Origin: Halocaridina rubra
Lineage: Eukaryota; Arthropoda; Malacostraca; Decapoda; Atyidae
Length of the DNA stretch: 64,000 nt
Reading direction: 5' to 3'
Assembly: GCA_037179515.1 (NCBI GenBank)
Contig: JAXCGZ010021103.1
Span: 1-64,000 of the forward strand
The position numbers and the translations under genes were made by a program. This document shows positions 26,620 to 37,249 of the stretch, one piece after another (positions within the stretch are counted from its first letter, which is position 1; every line of letters starts with the position of its first letter). The notes under the pieces are model-generated. The model was not told the origin of the DNA and searched no databases. It saw nothing but the letters and a program-made list of their open reading frames with translations.

Positions 26620-29441
26620 GAATGTAACATTAGTACATGTGAACGCTCAGTCCCTGCTCGCTCATTTTGAGGAAATAATAATGCTAACAAAAGACTACAA
26701 CATAGACATCCTCTGTGTAAGTTAAACTTGGCTTCCTCCTACAACTGAAAATAAATATGTGAATATCCCAGAGTTTAAAATATTTCGCAATGACCATGGC
26801 CGAGGGGGTGGGGTTTGTATTTATGTTAGAAATTATCTTAGTGCATCAGAAATAACCACAGGTTTAGAAAAAACTGAGGAGCTCGAAGATTTATGGATCA
26901 CTGTGCAGTATCAGAAACTTCCATCTTTCATTGTAGGGTGTGTTTACCGTCACCCTAAAGCACCTACCAGTTCATTCAATCATCTGCTAGAAACAGTCAG
27001 AAATATCTATGTGCGTCATAAACCCATATACATACTTGGTAATTTTAATGATGACTTGCTCTCAGCAGATAACAAAATGAAAAGGGTGATCAACACTGTG
27101 AAGTTAACACAAATAGTGACAAAACCGACCTGCATAACCCCTAATTCTAGGACTCTTATAGATCTGATAATAACAAATAAAGTGGAAAGTATACCCTATT
27201 GGGACGTAGTTCCCTGCCCAATTGCAGACCACGAGCTGAACATTGCTATGCTAAACATAAACAAGCCCAAAAGGAAGCCTCTCCTCAAGACATTCCGGTG
27301 TCTAAAAAATTACTCCCCTGATATCTTTTGTGAAACATTAATCAACAACACAAATGCACTTAATAGAATTAAATACACAGATAACGTCGATTTGCAGGTT
27401 GATATTTTAACAAAAGTCTTCCTTGAATGCTTAGATAGTTGTACACCCATTGTAACAAGAAAAATAACCCGCCCCTCAGCCCCCTGGCTAACTAATGACA
27501 TCAAAGAGGCAATGCAAATCAGAAATCAAATACAAAAAGAGCTAAAAATGAATAGATATGATATGACTCTCCGAGAACGTTATAAAACAGAAAAGAAACG
27601 TGTCAGATCTCTCATCAGTGTAAGTAAAAAAGACTTTTACAAAAAACAATTTAATGACTCTAGACATGATACAGCAGCAACATGGAAAGTAATTAGAAGC
27701 ATGATACCAAATGAAAAGAGTACCTCAGAAAGTTATGACAATATTACGGAGTTGAAAGACAAAGCAGATAACTTTAATAACTATTTTGCTAACGTTGGCA
27801 AAAATACATATGAAAAAACTCAAGAAAACATCAACTCAGTGAATATGAGTAATTGCTTAAATGACAATTCTTCCAATGAAAACACAAGAGAGTACTTCAA
27901 GATAAATCCTATAGATTGTGCTACCCTAATTCTTACCATAAAGAGCCTAAGAAACTCTGGCTCTTATGGTTCAGATGGTATACCATTTCAGTTCATCAAA
28001 GATGCTCTACCCATGATTGCATCCTATATTCTAACTATTATGAACAATTCCATTGTTACTAAAAAGTTTTCTGACTCTTGGAAAATATCACATGTAATAC
28101 CTCTGCATAAAAAGGGGGACAGAGAAGATGTGACAAACTATCGTCCCATTTCTCTCCTACCCATTTTCTCTAAAATATTAGAAAAAACTGTTGCATGCCA
28201 ACTTATGTCATATTTAGAATCAAATAGACTACTAACGATTAGCCAACATGGTTTCAGACCAAAACTCTCAACGAAAACTGCACTGCTTAAAGTTACGAAT
28301 AGTATATATAATAATATAGATATGAAAAAAATATCTTTGCTAATTTTATTAGACTTATCAAAAGCCTTCGACAGTGTAAACCATGAAATTCTTTTAAGTA
28401 AATGTATTTACTTAAATATTGATCCAAGCTGGTTTAGCGAGTATCTATCTAATCGTAAACAGTCCATACGTCTTAACAACATTATCTCTGTGCCAAAAAA
28501 TGTATCACTTGGTGTTCCACAGGGATCAGTACTTGGTCCTATCCTCTTCTCCATTTATGTAAATTATCTATCTTCTTTCATTTCTGACTGTCTAGTCGTA
28601 CAATATGCAGATGACACTCAACTACTCCTTAGTGGTGATATTAATAATCTCCCAGAGCTAACTTTAAGAGCAGAAAACACTCTGTCAAAAATTAAAACCT
28701 ATTTCCAAGAAATTGGGCTGTTAATTAACGAAAGTAAAACACAGTGCATATTTCTTGGTTCAAGGTTCCACATAGCACAAATTCCAGAAAACACAACAAT
28801 TAATTTTTGCGACAATATTATCACACCTAGCAAAACAGTCAAAAACCTAGGAATTCACTTTGATAACCACATGTTGTTTGATTCCCACATTGATAAAGTA
28901 TGCAAAAAGGTTACAGGAACATTAATGTACTTATCACGTATAAAAGACAATTTTGAGACTACCACTTGAATAACTGTTGTTGAATCTTTAGCCCTAAGTC
29001 ACATTAATTACTGCACAACTGTTTGGGGAGCTACCACTAAGACTCAGATAAACAGAATACAGAAGCTTATTAATTTTTGCAGCTCGAGTTGCCCTGGGAG
29101 GAATAAGAAAATATGACCACATCACACCAGCTCTCAATAAACTTGGGTGGCTGCGGGCAGAAAATACGGTCGCTTATGCTATTTATGTTTTTGTATTCAA
29201 AATTTTGGACCCTCATTATCCTAGCTGGCTATTTGATTTAAAAACAGTCAGGGATATAAGGGGAACCAACACAAGACAGAGCAGTGAGTTCTTTATTCAC
29301 AGAACAAACACAGAAGCAGGTTCAAAGATGATCACTATCAAAGGGTCAACACTCTGGAATAATATTCCAGAGCATCTTAAAAATGCATCCTCCTTCACAG
29401 CTTTCAAAGGCAAACTATATAGTTTTCTTTTGGACAAATAG
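26606..29441 (+). pseudogene. LINE B ORF2, endonuclease-reverse transcriptase
   Basis: Starts at ATG 26606, overlapping the end of ORF1. Endonuclease: VHVNAQSLL; then TAA at 26723-26725 at the position of the catalytic Glu in the usual SETW motif; GRGGGVCIYV; GNFN where GDFN is usual; ADHE. Reverse transcriptase: GSDGIPFQFI, VIPLHKKGD, YRPISLLP, LLDLSKAFD, GVPQGSVLGP and intact QYADDTQ (near 28600). A TGA at 28967 (CGA in LINE C) and a 1-bp shift near 29080 break the C terminus. The stop is near 29441. Three lesions plus the endonuclease change make it inactive. Confidence 0.9.
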
Positions 29442-29740
29442 TTGCTGCTCATTAAGAACTAATTATTCTCATTGTAAGGAAACAAATATGGAAATGATGC
29501 CGATAATAACGATCCTGTGTCTAGTGGCATACTTACTACTTTATTATTAACATTATTGTTAACATTTTTATTACAGCATTATTATTTTCTATAAAAGCTA
29601 CATTTAATTTAACTATATGTCTAACCCTCTTATTTATTAGTTTAATTACATGTCTACTTATAAGTTACTATTAATGTTGAATAACCATTGTACAAAATGG
29701 AAATAAATGTTTTGATTTGATTTTGATTTGATTTGAGTAC

Positions 29741-31900
29741 CAGTGCCATGCTACGTCTATGTTTAACAGTCGACATAGTTGTTCTGCTAGAGTAGCTATG
29801 TCTTTAATGAACTTTCCGCAAAATGTCACAAGTCCTAAAAATGACTGTAGCTCCTTGACATTTTCAGGCACTTTTGCTGACTGTACTGCAAGGACTTTAT
29901 CATCTGTCTTGTGAATACCCGGGTCATTTATTTTTAACCCTAAATATTCAATTGCTGCAACTTTAAAATGACATTTGCTCTCTTTTTATTTTCATTTCAT
30001 TATTTTGGATGCATTTCAATACTCCTACTAGTCTTTCGTGATGCTTTCTCTCATCCTTTCCTACTACTAATATGTCATTAAGGAAACAAAATACTCAGGG
30101 CAACCCATTGAATATCTTATGCATGGCGTACTGCAATATTGCGGGACTGCTGGCTACTCTTTATGGTAGGCTTTTGGGATGAAATAACCCTAAATGAGTA
30201 TTTACTGTACAGTATCCTTGAGACTTGTCATCCATGACTAACTGCTGAAAGTCATGTTTATGGTCAAGTTTTTAAAAGACCTTAAATTCTCCTAGGGCTG
30301 CAAGCATGTTTATAAGGCTGGGTAAAGGTTATTGGGCTATTTGTGACTTTGGGTTTAGTGTTACCTTATGATCTCCACACAACCAGTCACGTTCATCTTG
30401 ATTTGTTACTGGATCTAGAGGGGTTCCCCAGGCTGAATGCATTATTCTCTCCCATGTGCCTTTAGCTTCTAATCTTTTAATTTCCTGTTCAGCTGAGGCC
30501 TCTAAAGCAAATGGAATAGGTCTAGGAGCAATACTTAGGTGTTGCTTCAAATTTCAGAACTAAGATTGCCTTTGTTGTGTTTTCTACTTTGCCATATCCT
30601 TCAGTAAAAATCTCCTTAAATTCTGAAAATATTTCAACCCATCTAAACCCATTAATGTCTGACTTTGACCTTTCACAATGGTGAGGGGCAGATCTTGTGC
30701 TGTCTGCTGATCAAGCTGAACATTAACCTTGGCTGAACCTGCTACCTTTATGTTGTGTGCATTATAATCCCACAGAACGTTATTGCAAGCTTCTATGGAC
30801 AAATTAAGTATTTTGCTTGCCACCTTTTCTGACATCACAGAGACGTCTGCTGCTGTGTCAACTTGCATGACAACCGGCACACTGTTTAGGTTTACTGTAA
30901 TCATTAACCTCTTGTCTCTGCTACTTATATAGTTAATTTGAAAAGCAAATTCTGGTTTACTACTATATAATTTCCCTGATGGCTCGTCTTACTTACCATT
31001 CTGTTATGCTTCAGGTTTAACTGAGGTATAATTGATGTGTTTCTCTGTTTTGCAGAGACTTCACATGTTACTGAAATGACCCAAGCATCCACAACTTTTG
31101 CATTGTTTTGTCAGTTGCTGGAGACTTTGTCCTGTCACTGGTATAATGACCTGCCTTACCACACCTGAAACATGGTTTTGTATTTGTGGATTGCTTTCCC
31201 TCAGGTTTCCTTTGAACTATTGTGTTCTTTCCTTGTTGTCACTGCCGTTTACCATACTAGGAGGACACTTTATTGACCTGAGAATTATTTTGTGAACCCT
31301 CAATGGCTTGAGTTTGAGAGTTTGCTGCTTCCAGAATCCTAGCTTTGTCTAAAACTTTATCTAATGTTAGGGTTTTTTCCTGAAGCAATTCTTTTCTAAG
31401 TTCATGTGAATTACAATTGACTATAACCTGATCTATTATGACATCCTCCTTGCAATGAATCTCACAAGTAGAAGCTAACTCTTTCAACTTGATAATAAAA
31501 GCATAAACTGATTCACTTGCATCATGGGTGCACTAGCTAAATCTAAATCTCTCATATTTAAAATTAATTTTAGGAGCAAAATAAGCATTTAGGCAATTAA
31601 CTGTTTATTAAAGTGTATTACCTGCATGTGTGAGGAGGGTTTTATGCACCTCCTGTACCTCTAGACCTGCTATATGGGGTAGTAGGGCATACATCTATTT
31701 ATCCTTGGTGACTCCTATGGCTTTCAGGTAGATGTCAAATGAATCTATCCACTTATTCCACCTCTGTGCAATAGTGGAAGGCTCTTTTCACATGAAAAAC
31801 GCTCTGGGAACGGGTAGATCGAGCACCATGGTTGTGGTTAACTGCTGTGGGCTGGTTAACCACTCCTGTCAAAACTTGGTTGGTGCCAGATGTGCTGTCT
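29741..31900 (-). pseudogene. Gypsy B gag-protease-RT remnant
   Basis: Gag pieces: frame 31487-31257 with KELASTCEIHCKEDVIIDQV and LLQEKTLTLDK; zinc knuckles near 31165-31060 (CFRCGKAGHY, and CKSCGCLGHF with its last Cys changed to a stop). Protease frame 30904-30584 has VDTAADVSVM. Reverse transcriptase 30550-29741 has GDHKVTLNP, FLNDILVVGK (one catalytic Asp replaced by Asn) and LQSFLGLVTFCGKFIKD. Multiple stops. Confidence 0.82.
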
Positions 31901-31932
31901 CCTCTGCCTGGTGTCGTTACTACTTATCGCCA

Positions 31933-32405
31933 CTGTTATGTTTCTTATCTATTCAAGATAAGTAGATGGTTGTCAAGCTCTATGAATATAATAGTGTATG
32001 ATGTGTTGTCATTATAATACATATCCCATTCTCGTCGCCAGTGTTATGTTTCTTACCTGTTCAAGATAAGAAGATGGTTGTAAAGCTCTATGAAGCTTTA
32101 TAATTTTGTATGATGTGTAGTCAATATAATACATATCCCATTCTCGTCGTTAATGTTATAGAGATGAAGTGGGGTGGATATGCATACACAACTATACTGT
32201 AACTGCTTTTATTTCTTTACGCCATATGTAGAAGAGTATAAATTCTAAAACTAAACATATACACAATAATAACATGAAAACAATTAATTTTACTAGATTA
32301 TACTGAAACACTTGTAAAAAGACTCGAAACCCTTATATGAAAGGTCAAAACATACTATTTATGGTTGTCAAATGTAAATAATAGAAAACACTTTCTGGGT
32401 GTGCT
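31933..32405 (-). repeat. Gypsy B 5' LTR with duplicated LTR-end/primer-site segment
   Basis: Matches gypsy A's 5' LTR, but the last part of the LTR plus primer site occurs again. The primer-site motif recurs at 32143-32149, 32031-32037 and, degraded, 31923-31932, spaced 112 and 108 bp. The outer end of the LTR (above about 32405) is missing. Confidence 0.75.
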
Positions 32406-32885
32406 ATGTGATTGACCCAGTGAAGTCTGACTACAAGACTCTTAAGGAATCGGTTATCAAATTCTTTGAGAAAACAAATTAGATAGGTTATTGAAGACAA
32501 CTAATATATCAGGTAGGCCCTCTACTTATTTGCAAGTGATGATTACCACAACATCTAGAATAGGGGGTACTGACGATATCATAAGTTACAAATTTTTACA
32601 AGCTTTGCCGCCAACTATTTCACCTGTGATAGCCTCTGAAAAAGAGTAAAATTTTTCAGTTATACAAATTGGCTGACGATTTGTTGCCATATTTTAGTAA
32701 ATCTTCTGTAATGGCTGTTCAGCAAGCAAATCCTGTACAACGAATTGTTCCAAATATGGGTAAAACAAATTACAATTCCATTCCTATTGGTGTACACACA
32801 TTTAGTAAGGACCAGCGCCCAAAAGTGTGTAGGGGATATATTTATTTATCTGATCTTGCCAAAACTTGCTTAACCATGGTGTAAA
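32406..32885 (+). pseudogene. Gypsy G gag remnant
   Basis: RPSTYLQVMITTTSRIGGTD near 32512 and KFLQALPPTISPVIASE near 32597 match the capsid pattern of retroviral-type gypsy gags. The frame 32669-32884 starts with MADDLLPYFSKSS and continues to the gag end. No zinc knuckle is visible. Confidence 0.6.
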
Positions 32886-32989
32886 TTGCAGGAAAAAATA
32901 AATTGTGCAGTGCTATCTAATTCCAGATAGCCAACCCCTTCTTTGGAAAACTAGAGGGGTGGGTTGCCAATTTTGCTCCAGCAGACCCA

Positions 32990-35406
32990 CCATTTTTAGA
33001 AATTGCTGCTCAACTTGGAGCTACAAAGTTTAACTTTATAATTGATACTGGTGATAGCATGTCAATAGTTCCCTTTGAATATGTAAATGGAATTGTAATA
33101 GAACCCTCACCTATTTCAATATCTTCTTGCACTGTGAAAGGTATAAAATGTTATGGTCAAGCAATACTAGAATTTCAAATTCCTAGCTTAAGGCATTCAT
33201 TCATGTGGACTTTTATTATCGCTGATGCAGTACATCCTTTGCTTGGTTTTGATTTTCTTGAAAATTCTGGTCTTTCCATTGATTGTAAAATGAGACTAAT
33301 TATTAACAGTACTACAGAAAGAAACGTCAATGTCCATTTGTCTTTTTCATCTTTAATGTAGTTATTAATGAAGTCCAGATCCCTCCAAGCATTGATTTAT
33401 TGCTGAATAAGTATTCAAATTTTACCTCTGCTCATGATAAGAAAGATGCAGACTATTGTGAAGTGCAACATAGAATAGAAACAGGTAGTAACCCTCCAGT
33501 ATTTGCAAAGACACATTAGCTAAGTGACGAAAAACTTAAGGCTGGTAAAAAAGGATTCCGTGCACTCCAAAGCTTGGGCATCATTGTCCCATATGAAAGT
33601 GAGTGGAGTTCTCCTTTACACCTAGTTCCTATGACTAATGGTGAATACCATCCTTGTGGTGATTATAAGGCACTAAACTCCTTGACGAAAATAGACCGAT
33701 ACCCTATACCCAATATTAATTATTTCATCCTAACTTGCAAATAAAATTTGTTTCTCAAAGATTGAGTTATATTCGGCCTATCATCAGATTAAGGCACACC
33801 CAAACAATGTCCCAAAAACAGCTATAACTACCCCTTTTGGTTTATTTGAGATTCATTATATGCCTCTTTGGCCTCCATAATACAGCCACAGCTTTTCAAA
33901 GAGTAATGGGCAAGATATTCTTGAATGTAATGTGTATATTTGAATACGTGGATGATATATTGCTATTTTCAGATAATGAAGAAGCCCATTTAAGGGATCT
34001 TGATAGAGTATTTGAAATCCTTAATAAGTGCAATCTTTAGGTTTATTTGAATAAATGTGTATTTTATATTAAAGAATTTGACTTTTAAGGATTCAGTGTT
34101 AGTGCTAATGGTCTTCGCCCTACATCAAATAAGATTTATGAACTGTCAGAATTTTCTTACCCACCTGATTCAAAGAGGTAGCACTGCTTTTTAAGCATGA
34201 TAGGTTTTAATAGGAGATTAGTTCCTAAATTTACCTCAAGTGTCTTACCTTTAACAGAATGTATAAGACTGAAGCCAAATCACAATTCATTAGCATTAAC
34301 TGAAGTGGAAAAGCAGTCTTTTGAAGAAATTAAGGGCATACCCATTTCAGTTAGTAACTGATAGTAGTAAATATGCTGTAGGAGCTGCACTCCATCAAAT
34401 GGTTAATGAGCAACCTATACCTTTGGGATTTTTCTCAAAGAAACTTTCATAATCACAAAGAAAATATTCTACATTTGATAGGGAGCTTCTCACCTCTTAT
34501 GGAGCAGTATTACATTTCCGTCCTTAAATTGAAGGCCATTATATATCATTGTTAACAGACCATAAACCACTTTGCAGTGCTTTTAAAAGTATTAAACCAG
34601 CTCAGTCTGATAGACAAAAAAGGCATTTATGTATCTTAACCAAATATCTTGCTGTTGTTAGTTATATAAGAGGTTAACTGCCTTTTGCGACCTGCTAACG
34701 CAGTTATGTTAGATGCTTGTGACTTACCTGAAATTGCAAAAGTTTAATTTCTAGATGAAGAGACCCAAGCATAATCTGATAGGTTAAGACCTTTCCTATT
34801 ACTTAATGGAGAAAAGAAAGTATTATGTGATACATCTACACCATTTCCTAGACCTTTTATGCCAGAAGCTGTACATATGTCAATTTTTAATAGCCTACAT
34901 TGCTTGTCTCCCCATTTTATAAAGTCAACCCCGGAATTGGTAAAATCTAGGTATTTTGGGCCTGACATGGTCCGATCCATCAGAAAATGGTGTAGAGAGT
35001 GCTTGTCTTTTCAACAGTCAAAGATTCACCGTCATACTAAGAGTGCTATAGGTATCTTTGACTTACCTTCTTCACGTTTTCAAACAGTACATCTTGATAT
35101 CGTAGGTTCCCTTCCTACAGTTCAGAATCCTTCAGACCCATATATTGGTTCATATGATATATATTGACGTGCATTGATTGAGCCACTCTTTGGATGGAAG
35201 TACAACCATTGGCAGATATCACTGCACAGACTGTAGCGCAAGCTTTCATTAATGCATGGATATCACGATTTGGAGTTCCTCTCCATGTTATTACTGATTG
35301 TGGTTCTCAGTTTGAGAGTGAAATGTTTCAAGAACTCTCATCAGTTGTAGGATTTCATAAGTTAAGAACAACCACTTATCATCCCCAATGATATGGAGTG
35401 ATAGAG
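32990..35406 (+). pseudogene. Gypsy G pol remnant, N-terminal part
   Basis: Protease FNFIIDTGDSMSIVP (near 33030) keeps the Asp-Thr-Gly triad; the frame 33059-33361 ends with HPLLGFDFLENSGL. Reverse transcriptase: GDYKALNSL, DRYPIPNI, FGLHNTATAFQRVMG and EYVDDILLFSD (intact, near 33945). RNase H: GAALHQMVNEQPIP, KYSTFDREL, LLTDHKPL. Integrase: YFGPDMVRSIRKWCREC (zinc region), LDIVGSLP, FGVPLHVITDCGSQFES and TTYHPQ. About ten stops or shifts. The catalytic motifs survive better than those of gypsy A. Confidence 0.87.
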
Positions 35407-35937
35407 TATTGAGTTATAAGTCTTGTAATTTTAAGCTCTGGGTAAAATAAAATATATAATAGAACCTGAGCTTATTCTTAAAGCTGATATAAACAAAAAA
35501 GTCACTCATCCGGGAATCAACAATAGACGCTTCAAGTATAAGTACTTGAACATCACAATGAGAGAATTAAACTCTATTTAACAGCCAAATAAGCACATTA
35601 CATACGTAAAAACATGAATCATTTTATTATCCCAAACGGGACTTGAACCTAGGACTTATGATTACTAAGTCAAGGCGCTACCAACTACACCACAGACGGT
35701 TAAAAGGAATCAGACCTTATAGCTTATATCTGCTATACTTAGGAATGAATGCATTCTATCAGAATGTAACTTTGACCCTTTATAATGTATGCTTATTTTG
35801 TTTATTTAGTAGATCATAGAGAATTGATGGAAACAAGCATAAATCAATTAATATTAAAAATAAATGCAAACAAATAGGAAATAAATCAGAATATATAATA
35901 AGAAACGATAATAAATAACTATACCTAAACTCTCACA
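35407..35937 (-). repeat. Gypsy I 3' LTR (contains a SINE)
   Basis: Direct copy of 42141-42501, beginning TGTGAGAGTT and ending CTCAATA on the minus strand. It is interrupted by the tRNA-like SINE at about 35582-35770. Confidence 0.88.
35582..35770 (-). mobile_element. tRNA-like SINE V, single copy
   Basis: About 190 bp matching the core of the 273-bp tandem unit, with box A and box B (here GGTTCAAGTCC) and the segment running to GTAATGTGCTTATTTGG. It lies in the gypsy I 3' LTR; the 5' LTR lacks it, so it inserted later. This shows the unit also exists as a dispersed single copy. Confidence 0.8.
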
Positions 35938-35949
35938 TTTCCTTTTCCC
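35938..35949 (-). promoter_or_regulatory. Gypsy I polypurine tract
   Basis: GGGAAAAGGAAA on the minus strand, directly before the 3' LTR start TGTGAGAG. Confidence 0.8.
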
Positions 35950-36078
35950 ATAAAATAAAAATAAACTTCCATTTTCAAAATATTCAAGTGGTTATAATTA
36001 TAATACTAAATAACTTTGAATATTGTGGTTTTGTGGAGACAATAGTTTTCGGTTATGATTTTGCATAATTTGGATCTG

Positions 36079-36421
36079 GTAACACTGTTTGGCAACACTG
36101 TGAACGGGATGTTGTTTAAAGTTTTCGGCAGACGTTCAGGATGAAGAGCAGTGCTTGTGATGTTGTCGAGTTGGTTGAGTTGTGTAATGGATTTGCTTTA
36201 TTGGTTGAGTTGTGAGACGGAATTGCTTTATTATTGAGTTGTGAAGGTTTAGCGGGAGCTCCCAGTGTGGGTGTTGATTTTCCTTTGTATGTGGTAGTTT
36301 GGAGAAGGAGGGCAAGTAATCAGTTTTGGACAGTTGTGAGTGGACTATTAACTTCCAACACGTATAGGTGGAGTTAAATTGAGGTAAGTGATATAAACTA
36401 TATTTTTCTATCTCAACCACA
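36079..36421 (+). repeat. Gypsy H 5' LTR
   Basis: About 340 bp, similar along its length to 40266-40605. It contains GAACGGGATGTTGTTTA near the start and ends in CTATCTCAACCACA. Confidence 0.85.
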
Positions 36422-36448
36422 AGCTCTCCAGGTCATCTAAAAACCACT

Positions 36449-37230
36449 ATGTCTGGAAAAGGCAAATTGTATGGTGAAATGATGAAATCATTTGATGGCC
36501 AAGGAGATGTGGTTACCTGGCTAAAAGAGGCCTAGTTGGGGGCGAGATTAGTTGAAGTTAAGGATTTAGCCAGAGTTATACCTTTGTACCTGGAAGGAGA
36601 TGCTTTGGCTCTGTATCTCGAAATGAGTGATGATGATCAGTCAGATGCCAAGAAGATCGAGAGCAGCTTGAAGTTGGCCATCTCACTAGGGACGTTCAAG
36701 GCCTATGGAACGCTTAGGAAGACACTGGACAGGTGAGCAAGTGGATGTTTTTGCAAATGAGATCAGGTGATTAGTAGGACTGGCAGGATTGAAGGGAGAA
36801 GGTGTGGAGTGGGCCATAAAGCTGGCATTTGTGACTGGTTTCCCACATGAGATCTCCATGGAACTTCAGCAGACAAAGGATCTTGAAACAGTAGATATGA
36901 CTGAGCCAATTGCATGAGCTAGAGTGCTAACATCAGGTAGTGAGGGTCAAGAAGTTGCAGCAGTTGTGGCCAGAGGACCTTCACTGATGGTGCAGCAGCT
37001 AAGGTCCCAGTTACCAGGGGTCTCGCCATCACAAGGCCAGCAAGGAGGCAGGAAAGGAGAAAGGAAGATGTTCAAGGTCGCTGTTACAGGTGTGGTGGAC
37101 CTCATATGGCAAGAGAGTGCAAGGAGCCACGACCACCCTTAATGTGCTTCGAGTGTGGAAAAGGTCATATTGCAAGCCACTGCGAGCAGGGAAATGGGCA
37201 AGGGGGAGCTGCTGCACCGGAAGCTACCCC
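36449..37230 (+). pseudogene. Gypsy H gag remnant with two zinc knuckles
   Basis: Starts at ATG 36449 (MSGKGKLYGEMMKSFDG), with a stop at 36533 (TAG where CAG is likely). The capsid part contains IPLYLEGDALALYLEM. Near 37082-37190 are two knuckles of spacing CX2CX3HX4C: CYRCGGPHMAREC and CFECGKGHIASHC. Both keep all metal ligands. Frameshifts near 36735, 36920 and 37060 break the frame. Confidence 0.8.
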
Positions 37231-37249
37231 CTCAGACAACTAAAGGCGT

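Larger units (their letters stand above)
25594..29736 (+). mobile_element. LINE B, two-ORF APE-type LINE
   Basis: 4.1-kb LINE inserted in gypsy B between its reverse transcriptase and RNase H. It is truncated inside ORF1 at the 5' end and complete at the 3' end, where it finishes with a TTTGATT-type tail. ORF1 and ORF2 overlap by 14 nt. RT features place it broadly in the CR1/Jockey group; I cannot name the clade safely. Further copies are LINE C and the fragment at 24843. No clear target duplication, and about 20 bp of gypsy appear lost at the site. Confidence 0.88.
29737..32405 (-). mobile_element. Gypsy B, 5' part (LTR to RT)
   Basis: Minus-strand relative of gypsy A. From 32405 down: 5' LTR lacking about its first 50 bp, primer site, gag, protease and reverse transcriptase. 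LINE B interrupts it. The right border abuts gypsy G gag remnants at about 32406. Confidence 0.85.
32406..35406 (+). mobile_element. Gypsy G, left part
   Basis: Plus-strand Ty3/gypsy remnant: gag 32406-32885, protease near 33010-33340, reverse transcriptase 33370-34150, RNase H 34330-34680 and integrase 34800-35406. No 5' LTR. It is cut inside integrase by gypsy I and resumes at 42502 after a 5-bp target duplication (TAGAG). Confidence 0.87.
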
